Below, in pieces: positions 55,203-63,915 of a stretch of DNA of 63,949 nucleotides. Source of the DNA: Eubacterium sp. (GTDB lineage Bacteria; Bacillota; Clostridia; Lachnospirales; Lachnospiraceae). The position numbers and the translations under genes are program-made. The notes beneath the pieces were generated by a model. It saw nothing but the letters and a program-made list of their open reading frames with translations, was not told where the DNA came from and made no database searches. Numbering within the stretch: position 1 is the first letter of the stretch; each line of letters begins with the position of its first letter. The stretch covers positions 1 through 63,949 of the forward strand of contig JAGBNF010000036.1 of the NCBI GenBank assembly GCA_017634555.1, read 5' to 3'.

Positions 55203-55970
55203 TTATTTAACTTTGATACGTGAGAGGACCTCACCGATCTTCTCTTTGATAACTATATCAGCCTCTGCATCCCTTGACGTCGGTGCCATATTCAGCACAA
55301 CGAGATGCTTTCCTCTGAAATAATTAATAAATGATGCAGCAGGATATACCACAAGGGATGTACCTCCTATAATGAGCATATCCGCTCTCTCGATATGCAT
55401 AACGCTTCTCGAGATTACCTCGCTGTCAAGGCCTTCTTCATAAAGCACAACGTCCGGTCTGACCAGTCCGCCGCACTCTTCGCACTTAGGTATTCCGTCC
55501 GACTTAATGACATATTTCATTCCTGCCTGGACATCATCCTCTGTGCCGTCATATCTTTTACCACATCTCATGCAGTAATTTCTGAGCACACTTCCGTGAA
55601 GCTCAAGAACCTCCTTGGAACCTGCAGCCTGATGCAGCCCGTCGATATTCTGGGTAACAACAGCCTTCAGCTTTCCTGCCGCCTCAAGCTCTGCGAGCTT
55701 TTTGTGTGCAGCATTCGGAAGCGCATTCGGAGCAAGCATCTTATCCTTGTAGAATTCAAAGAACTCCTCCTTCTTCTGCATAAGAAATGTATGGCTTACT
55801 ATGGTTTCAGGCGGATACTTATACTTCTGATGGTACAGTCCGTCCTGACTTCTGAAATCGGGTATACCGCTTTCGGTAGACACGCCTGCGCCTCCGAAGA
55901 AAACAATATAACTCGACTCGTCGATTGCCTGCTGGAGCCTCTCAATATCCTTCTCAGATCTCTCATCCAT
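55203..55970 (-). CDS. Sir2-family NAD-dependent protein deacylase
   Basis: A 255-residue sirtuin: FFGGAGVSTESGIPDFRS (27-41) for NAD binding, VVTQNIDGLHQAAGS, the catalytic His in LELHGSVLRNYC, and a complete zinc site CMRCG plus CEECGG. CobB/SrtN-like enzymes deacetylate metabolic proteins such as acetyl-CoA synthetase; the substrates here are unknown. It begins 3 bases after the ybbR stop codon, so it is in the cdaA-ybbR operon, an unusual place for a sirtuin. Confidence 0.93.
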   Translation of the reverse strand: MDERSEKDIERLQQAIDESSYIVFFGGAGVSTESGIPDFRSQDGLYHQKYKYPPETIVSHTFLMQKKEEFFEFYKDKMLAPNALPNAAHKKLAELEAAGKLKAVVTQNIDGLHQAAGSKEVLELHGSVLRNYCMRCGKRYDGTEDDVQAGMKYVIKSDGIPKCEECGGLVRPDVVLYEEGLDSEVISRSVMHIERADMLIIGGTSLVVYPAASFINYFRGKHLVVLNMAPTSRDAEADIVIKEKIGEVLSRIKVK

Positions 55971-55973
55971 AAG

Positions 55974-57236
55974 CTATTCCTCCTCTGTGGTAGCCGGTGT
56001 ATCATCCTCGATAGTCAACTTAAGTGCATAATCTCCTACAATCTTTATCTTATCATTTGTATCAAATTGAAGCTTCAAATCATAATCGCCCGGTAATTCC
56101 AGACCTTCCACATTCAGTACCGGCTTAAGATCGGAAATCTTTACATTTTCCAGATCCTCTTCAAGTCCCGATACAGTGATCGTGAAGGACGCCGGAACCG
56201 TCACCTTATATTTCTGCCTGTCTGTCTTTCCCTTAACGGTGATATCACCCTCCGAGCATGGTATCGTCTTCTTAACATGTGATTCGATCGCTATATTTAC
56301 AGCAACCTGCTGATTCATATCCGTAAGGTATATACCCTTTGGAAGATAAGAGCTCAGCATAATATTTTTCTCGATATTTTCCTCGGCTCCGTCGAGCGAG
56401 ATATCAGGAATTATTATCTTATTAACACCACCAAGCAGCTGTGATTCTCCGTAAATGACTACTGTCTGTGGATTATAACTCTGTGAGATCACCGAATAAC
56501 CTTCAGCAGGATTCCCCTTAGTTTCAAGCTCTATCGGAATCTCCTTTGTCGGATAGATCGGTACATTTACGGAAACCTGATTTGCGGAAAGCTTGATATG
56601 CTTATTCTCAAGAGATTTACCATATGCATCAAAGGCACTTATATTAACGGCCGTGTCAAATGTGCTGGCCTCATTGTTGAGATTAACAACCGCTCTGATT
56701 TCCGTTATACCCGAAAGTACCGAAGCAGGTCCCTCAACTGTTATGATATTCGGAGTCGGAACGCAGGTTCCGAGTGCATGGTTTCCCGCAACATCACCGG
56801 TCGTTACTATCTTGACCGGGAGCTCGACAGAAGCCGTCTCCTCAATACTGAGTGTCATTGTTGTATTCAGATTCTCTATAGTAATCTGAGATGCAATATT
56901 CGGATTCAGAGCTTCAACCTTGATCTCTGCGGTATTTGTTACAGACAAATGTGAGAGATCCGCATAAGCTCTGAAATCCTCCGACGAAAGCCCTTCAACT
57001 ACGGACCTCGGTCCGTTTACTATGATAGTGGCCATCTCTCCGTCAACAACATCGTAAACCATTCCCTGCTGTTCTATGGCACTGCCGTTCATCTGGTCTA
57101 CCTTGATATTGGCAAAGGTTCTTTTGACCTTGTAGTCATCAATGTTCATTACTATAAGCCACGCACAAAAGGCGAGTATAAGAGCAACAAGCTTAAGTCC
57201 AAGGTGGTCAAATATCTTCAGTTTTTTTTCTTTCAT
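55974..57236 (-). CDS. cdaR: YbbR-domain protein, probable CdaA regulator (CdaR)
   Basis: A 420-residue protein with one N-terminal membrane segment (about 13-31, LKLVALILAFCAWLIVMNID) and about four YbbR repeats (for example TEIRAVVNLNNEASTFDTAV, NPQTVVIYGESQLLGGVNKI) forming an extracellular beta-rich domain. In Firmicutes CdaR binds and modulates the diadenylate cyclase CdaA. Its start overlaps the cdaA stop (ATGA), as in the typical operon, but glmM is not the next gene; a sirtuin gene is. Confidence 0.92.
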   Translation of the reverse strand: MKEKKLKIFDHLGLKLVALILAFCAWLIVMNIDDYKVKRTFANIKVDQMNGSAIEQQGMVYDVVDGEMATIIVNGPRSVVEGLSSEDFRAYADLSHLSVTNTAEIKVEALNPNIASQITIENLNTTMTLSIEETASVELPVKIVTTGDVAGNHALGTCVPTPNIITVEGPASVLSGITEIRAVVNLNNEASTFDTAVNISAFDAYGKSLENKHIKLSANQVSVNVPIYPTKEIPIELETKGNPAEGYSVISQSYNPQTVVIYGESQLLGGVNKIIIPDISLDGAEENIEKNIMLSSYLPKGIYLTDMNQQVAVNIAIESHVKKTIPCSEGDITVKGKTDRQKYKVTVPASFTITVSGLEEDLENVKISDLKPVLNVEGLELPGDYDLKLQFDTNDKIKIVGDYALKLTIEDDTPATTEEE

Positions 57237-58117
57237 GCCTTATGACCCCCTTTCTTAGCACGTTTTGCTCTGACAGGTTTGTCATCAGGCTTTTTATCCT
57301 GAATATCAGCAAGCTTTTCTCTGATTGCAGCCTCGCGGAGATCTCTGTAGAGAACTCCGCCATGGGCTATGGATATTCCACCGGTCTCCTCTGAAACAAT
57401 GATAGTCATACTATCAGTTGCCTCACTGATTCCGAGTCCGGCTCTGTGTCTTGTTCCCAGCTCCTTGTTAACATCCGTTCTTGAAGTGAGCGGAAGGTAA
57501 CAGGTTGCCGCAATAACACGATTGTTTCTGATAATTACAGCTCCGTCGTGGAGCGGTGTATTCTTTTCAAATATATTTACGAGCAGTTGTTCTGTAACCT
57601 CTGCATCGATAAGTATACCTGTGTTGATATACTCTCCGAGAGGCGTATCATGCTCGATAACAATGAGTGCTCCCGTCTTGGTCTTCGAAAGCTCGGTCAC
57701 TGTTTTAACCAATTCAAATACCGTACGATCCGTAAGCTTTTTATCCGGATCCTTTATAGCACTGTTATTGATAATGTTCCTCAAAATGTTCTTACGTCCC
57801 AACTCATCCAGAGCATTTCGAAGCTCTGGCTGGAACAGAATGATGATTGCAAGGAGGAATACATTTATAAGATTCTTGCTTATCCAGAGAATCGTATTGA
57901 GTCTCAGGAGGGCAGCAAGTCCCAGAAAAAGCGCAATAATACCAATACCTCTCAGCAGCGTCCAGGCACGGCTTGTCTTCAGCCACAGGAGGATATGGTA
58001 AATGAGATATGCAATTATGATTATATCCAGTATGTCTGTCCAGGATATCTTCGGAAAATAAAACCAGTCAAGATATGATCTGATAGACGCCCAGATGGAT
58101 GTTGCTATCCCTGCCAT
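57233..58117 (-). CDS. cdaA: Diadenylate cyclase CdaA
   Basis: Makes cyclic di-AMP, an essential signal for osmotic and cell wall balance. The 294 residues have three N-terminal membrane helices (about 30-100) and a DAC (DisA_N) domain (about 112-260) with TPLHDGAVIIRNNRV and TRHRAGLGISEATDS, the ATP-binding DGA and RHR motifs. The C-terminus is Lys/Arg-rich. It sits between the membrane protein gene at 58151 and ybbR, with translational coupling to ybbR. Confidence 0.96.
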   Translation of the reverse strand: MAGIATSIWASIRSYLDWFYFPKISWTDILDIIIIAYLIYHILLWLKTSRAWTLLRGIGIIALFLGLAALLRLNTILWISKNLINVFLLAIIILFQPELRNALDELGRKNILRNIINNSAIKDPDKKLTDRTVFELVKTVTELSKTKTGALIVIEHDTPLGEYINTGILIDAEVTEQLLVNIFEKNTPLHDGAVIIRNNRVIAATCYLPLTSRTDVNKELGTRHRAGLGISEATDSMTIIVSEETGGISIAHGGVLYRDLREAAIREKLADIQDKKPDDKPVRAKRAKKGGHKA

Positions 58118-58150
58118 TTGTTCCCCTAACGATCGAACCGATCAAATTAA

Positions 58151-59245
58151 TTATTTCGCATTTGTTCCCGAAACATCATTCCACTGTTCTCCGCCTTCCG
58201 GCTTATATGCTGCATCAGGATCCTTAGCAAGAGTTGCATCGAGTTCATCCATATTAACAGCCTTTGGAGCCTTCTTCTTAGCCTTCTCTGCAAGCTTTGA
58301 AAAATCAACTGCAGGCTTCTTCTCTTCTGCAAGCTTCGGTACTGCCTTAACATAGTAATAGTACTCATCATCCTCGAAGGATACACGCTCTGTATGCGGA
58401 TAATCGAGGAATCCCTTGAAGAACCTGACTATAAATACTACAACGAGTCCGAGTAAGATACCCTTAAGGCATCCTGTAAGATCAGCGTCAAGCTCGAATG
58501 TATAGCACATGTAAATGTATGAGAAAATGTTTGCGAGCACACCTGCTGCAATTGCTACGTACTGTGAATACTTAAAATGCAGATTGTAGATAATACCGAT
58601 GACTGCGATAGTTACAATGAAAACGCCCATCATAGCGAACATTTCCTTGTTCTTCAACATGTTCTCGATCATGAACTGAAGTCCGTCAGTCTGGCTCTTG
58701 TTACCCTTAGATGCAAGTGATGAAACGATATCAGCTGCTGAACTCTTTGGAAGAAGCTTGTTAACTTCATCTGCATACTTGGCAAAATAGAATATAAGTG
58801 CACCGAGTGCTGCAGGAACAGCACCGCTTACACCTGCGAATATTGCTACAACGAAAGGTATTGCAAATTCAAATCCCCAAAGGAAAAGAATAACCGAAAG
58901 CATTATAGCCATTCCGCACTTAGGGAAGAACTTGATATAAACAAGATACATAAACATGAAAAGCAGGATGAATGATATACCCACTTCAAACGACACCGTA
59001 AATGAATGAAGTGTTATAAGAACTCCTACCATAAAGACCATAAATCCGTCCGGAAGAATAGCGCACATTACTGCAAGAAGAATACATACATCTGTTCTTA
59101 CGGCAAGTTCATGATATGGAAAAAGTGTGCGAATTGCGAAAAACGCAAGAAGCGCAAATACAAATCTGAGTATTGGTGTTGTTATCTCATCAAACTTTCT
59201 GAAAAAATCTCTAACTTTATTTTTATATGCAACTAACTGTGTCAT
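58151..59245 (-). CDS. Polytopic membrane protein of unknown function
   Basis: A 364-residue protein with roughly nine or ten membrane segments across residues 20-300 and a soluble C-terminal tail of about 65 residues (YYYYVKAVPKLAEEKKPAVD to the end). I recognise no family. Its ATG overlaps the stop of the upstream small membrane protein gene (ATGA), and cdaA starts 33 bases after its stop, so it is in the cdaA operon. A tie to cyclic di-AMP or turgor is a positional guess; it could equally be a polymer transporter. Confidence 0.72.
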   Translation of the reverse strand: MTQLVAYKNKVRDFFRKFDEITTPILRFVFALLAFFAIRTLFPYHELAVRTDVCILLAVMCAILPDGFMVFMVGVLITLHSFTVSFEVGISFILLFMFMYLVYIKFFPKCGMAIMLSVILFLWGFEFAIPFVVAIFAGVSGAVPAALGALIFYFAKYADEVNKLLPKSSAADIVSSLASKGNKSQTDGLQFMIENMLKNKEMFAMMGVFIVTIAVIGIIYNLHFKYSQYVAIAAGVLANIFSYIYMCYTFELDADLTGCLKGILLGLVVVFIVRFFKGFLDYPHTERVSFEDDEYYYYVKAVPKLAEEKKPAVDFSKLAEKAKKKAPKAVNMDELDATLAKDPDAAYKPEGGEQWNDVSGTNAK

Positions 59246-59742
59246 CGTTCCTGTCTCCTTGTGGTTTCATCGGCTGCTAAATCTTCTTCGGCTCCGCCTA
59301 CGCTGTCATAAACTCTGATACGCTTCTTAAGCCTATCTTCTTCTCTCTGCTCAATCTCATAGTACTTAAGCAGTTTCCTTAACATACCGTTATATTTTAT
59401 AATTCCGGGCTTCGCCAATTGGAATTTAAACAGGTATATTATAAAGGAATATACAAACATCACGACGCACGCCACCACATACCCTTTAAGGTAAACGGAA
59501 ATGACTTCGAAATAATCCATATCCATATCAGTCAGCTGATCCAGGATCTTTTCAAAACTCATCAAAATATAAATCGCGACATATGTCCAGTACACAACCG
59601 TCGTAGCAACAACAGTTTTCAGACATCCGTATTTTATATAGTCTTCTCTGAAATATCTGGCCATTACCAGCTTATCGTTTTCTTCATGCTTTTCATATAT
59701 GGCCACCTTGGTCATGAGCATGATTTTGCCTTCATTAAGCAT
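59242..59742 (-). CDS. Two-TM membrane protein of unknown function
   Basis: A 166-residue protein: a cytoplasmic N-terminus of about 38 residues, membrane segments at about 41-63 and 84-107, and a charged C-terminal region (RKLLKYYEIEQREEDRLKKR). It is the first gene of the run that continues into the 364-residue membrane protein, cdaA, ybbR and the sirtuin. GGAG precedes the ATG at 59742. No family is recognised; both termini should face the cytoplasm. Confidence 0.7.
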   Translation of the reverse strand: MLNEGKIMLMTKVAIYEKHEENDKLVMARYFREDYIKYGCLKTVVATTVVYWTYVAIYILMSFEKILDQLTDMDMDYFEVISVYLKGYVVACVVMFVYSFIIYLFKFQLAKPGIIKYNGMLRKLLKYYEIEQREEDRLKKRIRVYDSVGGAEEDLAADETTRRQER

Positions 59743-59813
59743 TTTTCTTTCTCCAGTTTACATAATCTGTGTATTGCAAACAGCATACCACATTTAAGTA
59801 TAATAGAAAGTAA

Positions 59814-59879
59814 GGGAAACGGCAAGTATAACTTGGATAATTAATGATATATTAATATCCTGAACACTTACCGTTTCCC
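59814..59879 (-). terminator. Long hairpin after thrS
   Basis: GGGAAACGG (59814-59822) pairs with CCGTTTCCC (59871-59879); further pairing inside (AAGT/ACTT, GGATA/TATCC) extends the stem. On the minus strand TTACTTTCT follows. Probable thrS terminator. Confidence 0.6.
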
Positions 59880-59897
59880 GCAGTTAAAATTCCGGTA

Positions 59898-61715
59898 TTA
59901 TAACTCGTCTACGCTCTCTATAAGTTCGAGGCTATGATCCCTGTTCAGCTTCTGGCAGATCTTGATAAATGTATCCAGAGGAACATCCTTCATCTGCTTA
60001 TTTCCACGAAGATTTACGGAAACTGTATTGTTCTCAGCCTCCTGATCTCCAAGGATGAGAATGTACGGATCCTTGAAGTTCTTAAACTTCTTGATCTTGT
60101 TCTTCATATTCTCATCTGAGTAATCAGCTTCTACTCTGATTCCGTTCTTTCTGAGAAGGTCTACAACCATTCTTGCATACTCGTTATGAGACTCTCTGAT
60201 AGGAACAACACCTACCTGGAACGGTGACATCCAGAATGGGAAGCTTCCCTTGAAGTTCTCGATGAGGATTCCGATGAATCTCTCGAATGATCCGAAGATA
60301 GCTCTGTGGATCATAACAGGTCTCTTAAGACTTCCGTCCTGTGAAACATACTTAAGATCGAAGTTAAGCGGAAGCTGGAAATCAAGCTGGATTGTACCCA
60401 TCTGCCACTCACGGCCGATGCAGTCCTTCATCTTAAGGTCGATCTTTGGTCCGTAGAAAGCACCGTCTCCCTCGTTGATCTCATAATTTCCTTCGCCGTA
60501 CTTCTTATCTAGAATTCTCTTGAGTGAAGCTTCAGCAGCATCCCAAAGCTCAGGAGCACCCATGAAATCATCCGGTCTTGTTGAAAGCTCTGCAGCATAT
60601 GTAAGTCCGAATGTCTCATAGATATACTTTGCGATATCCATGATATCTCCGATTTCTTCCTCGATCATATCCTCTGTAAGGAATGTATGATCATCGTCCT
60701 GATGGAACATCTGAACTCTGAAAAGTCCGTTAAGCTCACCACTCTTCTCACGTCTATGAATAACCTGAGTCTCACTGTATCTGATTGGAAGCTCCTTATA
60801 GCTGTGGAGTCCGTTCTTATATACATTTATCGCATTAGGACAGTTCATAGGCTTGATAGCATACTGAACGTCTGTATCGATAACCTCCTCATCTGTCTCA
60901 GGATCAACTGATGCATTTGTTACAAGGAACATATTTTCCTTATAATGACCCCAGTGGCCTGATGTCTCCCAAAGGTTCTTATGATTGATGACAGGTGACA
61001 GGATTTCCTGATAACCATGTCTCTCATGAAGATCTCTCCAGAAGTTAAGGATTGCATTGTAAAGTTTGAATCCACGTGGAAGCCAGTATGGCATACCCGG
61101 TGCAGACTCATCGAACATGAAAAGCTCCTGCTCAGGTCCGATCTTCTTATGGTCACGCTCCATAGCTTCCTTAACGAAAGCAAGGTGAGCCTTCAGCTCT
61201 TCCTTTGAAGGGAATGCATACATATAGATTCTCTGAAGCTGATCATTATGCTCATCACCTCTCCAGTATGAACCTGAAACCGACTTAACCTGGAATGATG
61301 CATTCATAAGTTCCTGTGAATTTGAAATGTGCGGTCCACGACAAAGATCAACGAAATCATCACCTGTATAATAAACTGTGATCTTCTCGCCTTCAGGAAG
61401 GTCGTTGATAAGCTCTTCCTTATACTTCTGTCCTGCAAAGATTTCAAGAGCTTCGTCCTTTGAAACCTCTTTGCATGTCCAGTCTTCACGACGCTTCAGG
61501 ATTTCACGCATCTTATCCTCGATAGCCTTATAATCATCGTTTGTGATTGTTCTCGGAAGCATGAAGTCATAATAGAATCCGTCAGCTATCTGCGGACCGA
61601 TTGCTATCTGAACATTCTCTTTACCGAAAATTTCCATAACAGCCTTAGCCATAACATGAGCGAGTGAGTGTCTGTATACACTCAGGTAGTACTCTTTGTA
61701 CTCTTCCTTTTCCAT
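59898..61715 (-). CDS. thrS: Threonyl-tRNA synthetase lacking the N-terminal TGS domain
   Basis: Class II synthetase of 605 residues. The editing domain begins almost at once: HSLAH with His16 and His20 (E. coli has the same motif after a 60-residue TGS domain), then DLCRGPH. The catalytic domain carries MNCPNA, HRREKSGELNGLFRVQMFHQ, DDDH and MIHRAIFGSFERF with the zinc Cys/His ligands, and the anticodon domain starts near 505. AGGAGGAATACGG before the ATG at 61715 and the T-box terminator directly upstream exclude a longer protein. The missing TGS domain is the main oddity; all catalytic and editing residues seem intact. Confidence 0.95.
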   Translation of the reverse strand: MEKEEYKEYYLSVYRHSLAHVMAKAVMEIFGKENVQIAIGPQIADGFYYDFMLPRTITNDDYKAIEDKMREILKRREDWTCKEVSKDEALEIFAGQKYKEELINDLPEGEKITVYYTGDDFVDLCRGPHISNSQELMNASFQVKSVSGSYWRGDEHNDQLQRIYMYAFPSKEELKAHLAFVKEAMERDHKKIGPEQELFMFDESAPGMPYWLPRGFKLYNAILNFWRDLHERHGYQEILSPVINHKNLWETSGHWGHYKENMFLVTNASVDPETDEEVIDTDVQYAIKPMNCPNAINVYKNGLHSYKELPIRYSETQVIHRREKSGELNGLFRVQMFHQDDDHTFLTEDMIEEEIGDIMDIAKYIYETFGLTYAAELSTRPDDFMGAPELWDAAEASLKRILDKKYGEGNYEINEGDGAFYGPKIDLKMKDCIGREWQMGTIQLDFQLPLNFDLKYVSQDGSLKRPVMIHRAIFGSFERFIGILIENFKGSFPFWMSPFQVGVVPIRESHNEYARMVVDLLRKNGIRVEADYSDENMKNKIKKFKNFKDPYILILGDQEAENNTVSVNLRGNKQMKDVPLDTFIKICQKLNRDHSLELIESVDEL

Positions 61716-61769
61716 ATCCGTATTCCTCCTATATTAATTAAATAAACCAATCTTGAATTTCGATGAACA

Positions 61770-61810
61770 TATAATATAAAATCCCTTGCACCGAAATTCG
61801 GTACAAGGGA
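61770..61810 (-). terminator. T-box terminator of thrS
   Basis: TCCCTTGTACCGAA and TTCGGTGCAAGGGA form a stem of about 13 bp on the minus strand, followed by TTTTATATTATATG. It overlaps the T-box antiterminator region, the normal expression platform. Confidence 0.9.
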
Positions 61811-62056
61811 CGTAATTCACGCGGTTCCACCCTAATTGTCATACCATAATAAATGTATGACCACTCAATTCGATTATAACGTAATCACCGTATCCGTTTC
61901 TGATCACCATAGTCATGTGGCTGACTGTGAGTCCCGTACTCAGGATCCCTCGGAGGTAGTTTTCGGATGATTCCATAATCTGAAGTACTCTCAGCCTTTG
62001 ATACTTCTCTCTGTCGATCTCAATTACATCATCTTACTGTCCTCGTCACAGGTTTG
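61811..62056 (-). ncRNA. T-box leader of thrS (tRNA-Thr responsive)
   Basis: The T-box core AGGGTGGAACCGCG lies on the minus strand at about 61820-61832, directly before the terminator. Stem I starts near GAGGACAGTAAGATGATG (about 62030-62047) with the AGAGAG and GGCTGAGAG loop elements, and the specifier region holds the threonine triplets ACT and ACC (61955-61960). The 451-base gap between thrS and the surface protein gene is filled by this leader, its promoter and a short spacer. Confidence 0.93.
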
Positions 62057-62079
62057 ATGGATATATTAAACTTTCTGAG

Positions 62080-62108
62080 ATTATACAACCGTCATTAATC
62101 AAAGTCAA
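62080..62108 (-). promoter_or_regulatory. Sigma-A promoter of the thrS T-box transcript
   Basis: TTGACT (62103-62108), 17 bases, TATAAT (62080-62085) on the minus strand, about 25 bases before the T-box stem I. A near-consensus match. Confidence 0.85.
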
Positions 62109-62166
62109 GGTATTACTTTTACAGTCATTAACGCTGCCGGTAGCATTAACATTTTATATACAACCA

Positions 62167-63891
62167 CTACTGCTTAACTACACCTTTTACGACTGTATAC
62201 TTCTTTCCCTTATATGTAACTGTTCCCGAGAAAGTCCTGTCTACAAGTCCTTTGATTACATAGTATTTCTTTCCGTCTGTTCCTTCAGCCACTCCGGTAA
62301 ATGTATAATCTATTCTGCCTTTTGTTACGTAATAACAATTTCCGTTAGTGCAAGGAGCAACTTTTCCGCTGAACTTAAAGTCTATTCTACCGTTTGTACA
62401 GTAATACCAGTTCTTTGTTTCAGGGCAATATGCTATTCCATTAAATTTGGATGTAGGTCTGCCCTTAACTACGTAGTAATACTTTCCGTTCGTACATTTT
62501 GCAATCATGTTCGTAAAGGAAGTATCTATACGGCCCTTATTACAGTAATACCATTTTCCTTCTGTGGTCTGGGCAATTCCCGAAAATTTCAAATCCGGAA
62601 CTCCGTCTCTTACAAAACACCAGTGGTTTTTTGGATCCAATGCAAGACCTGTGAATGTCAGATCCATGACACCATTTCTGGCAAATCTTAAATGACCGTT
62701 TGTATTCTTTGGGGCTATCCCCGTGAAACTCGTATCATGTGTACCATCATCGGTTACCCACCATACTTCTTTTCCATTAACGTTATTTTTTGCGATAATC
62801 CTCCTACCTGAATAATGGTTTCCGGTAAAATAATATATCCATTCTCCATATACCTCAAACCATCCGGTTAATTCATCTGACATAATCCAATAATCTTCGT
62901 ATGCATTCAGTTTGTAACTGATCGACTTATTTTTAGGAAGTTGATCAACAACCTGCTTGCCATTATCACTACCCAAAATCCAGTACGGTGTAGGAAAATA
63001 AATGTCAATCTTTACATTCCGAGGTGAATTTATCGTTTTGGGATAAATATCATAAAATGAATCTAAAATTCTCAACATCCCATCAGCTTTTGTTACAGAT
63101 GACATATCAAAGCTGCTTAAGTCCAGCGATTTAAGCTTAACACATCCATAAAACATATAACTCATATTAGTTACAGATGATGTATTAACACCGGATAGAT
63201 CAATACTTTCCAAACCCGTACATTCATTAAACAAATTAGAACAATCCTTTGGGAATACAAATCCATCTTCAAAAGCAATCTTTTTTAAGCTTATACATTC
63301 AGAAAATACCGAACATCCCGATCCCAAAGCCACCTTATAGCTTTTATTCTGATAAGTTGTATTAACCGGTATAGTAATTTCAGTATCATTTCCATTATAT
63401 TTTTTTAATACTATTTGTTTATTAACAATTTCATATTCAAAGTCTTCAAGCTGAAGTGCTCCGGAAACAGGACTATCCTCTTCATCATGAGAATCGTTCT
63501 CTATTACGGATTTTATATTTCGTTTCTTCCCTATAATTTCTCCTTCAACTGCATCTGAAGCTTCTGTATCTCCATCCTCTTCAGAATTCAGAGTGTTATT
63601 CTCTATCGTTTCCAAAACTTCAGCCTCTATATCTGTTGTTTCTTCTGCAGTCACATCTGTCACTGTATCAGTATTCTCTTCGGTCACCTCTTCAGTGATT
63701 TCCTCTGCCACCTCTTCGGTGGTCTCCTCTTTAGAATCTTCTGTTTCCTCTATTTCTTCTGTTTCTGTTGTTTCAGCTTCTCCCTCTTCAGTCACTATAG
63801 GTTCATCGGCTCTTACATAGTTTCCACCGATTCCCGTCGAACCGATCAACATCATTGCCGCCAAAACATATGGCAATCCTCGTTTTCTCAT
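62167..63891 (-). CDS. BspA/DUF285-type surface protein with tandem C-terminal repeats
   Basis: A 574-residue exported protein. Signal peptide (1-28), then a Thr/Glu/Val-rich stretch (about 30-130), a BspA-like DUF285 leucine-rich domain (about 190-275, with LESIDLSGVNTSSVTNMSYM), and about eight repeats of roughly 25 residues at the C-terminus (about 385-574). The repeats end in units such as IDTSFTNM, IDFKFSGK, IDYTFTGV and carry Trp/Tyr runs (KWYYCNKG), like cell wall- or glucan-binding repeats. It ends KYTVVKGVVKQ, nearly identical to the partial gene at the window end. No LPXTG motif. Likely an adhesin; binding target unknown. Confidence 0.85.
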   Translation of the reverse strand: MRKRGLPYVLAAMMLIGSTGIGGNYVRADEPIVTEEGEAETTETEEIEETEDSKEETTEEVAEEITEEVTEENTDTVTDVTAEETTDIEAEVLETIENNTLNSEEDGDTEASDAVEGEIIGKKRNIKSVIENDSHDEEDSPVSGALQLEDFEYEIVNKQIVLKKYNGNDTEITIPVNTTYQNKSYKVALGSGCSVFSECISLKKIAFEDGFVFPKDCSNLFNECTGLESIDLSGVNTSSVTNMSYMFYGCVKLKSLDLSSFDMSSVTKADGMLRILDSFYDIYPKTINSPRNVKIDIYFPTPYWILGSDNGKQVVDQLPKNKSISYKLNAYEDYWIMSDELTGWFEVYGEWIYYFTGNHYSGRRIIAKNNVNGKEVWWVTDDGTHDTSFTGIAPKNTNGHLRFARNGVMDLTFTGLALDPKNHWCFVRDGVPDLKFSGIAQTTEGKWYYCNKGRIDTSFTNMIAKCTNGKYYYVVKGRPTSKFNGIAYCPETKNWYYCTNGRIDFKFSGKVAPCTNGNCYYVTKGRIDYTFTGVAEGTDGKKYYVIKGLVDRTFSGTVTYKGKKYTVVKGVVKQ

Positions 63892-63915
63892 AGTTTAAAT
63901 CCCCCTAATCACCAA

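Noticed and set aside
63593-63820. Plus-strand Ser/Val-rich ORF
   Set aside because: Mirror reading of the Thr/Glu-rich repeat of the surface protein; low complexity and no start signal.
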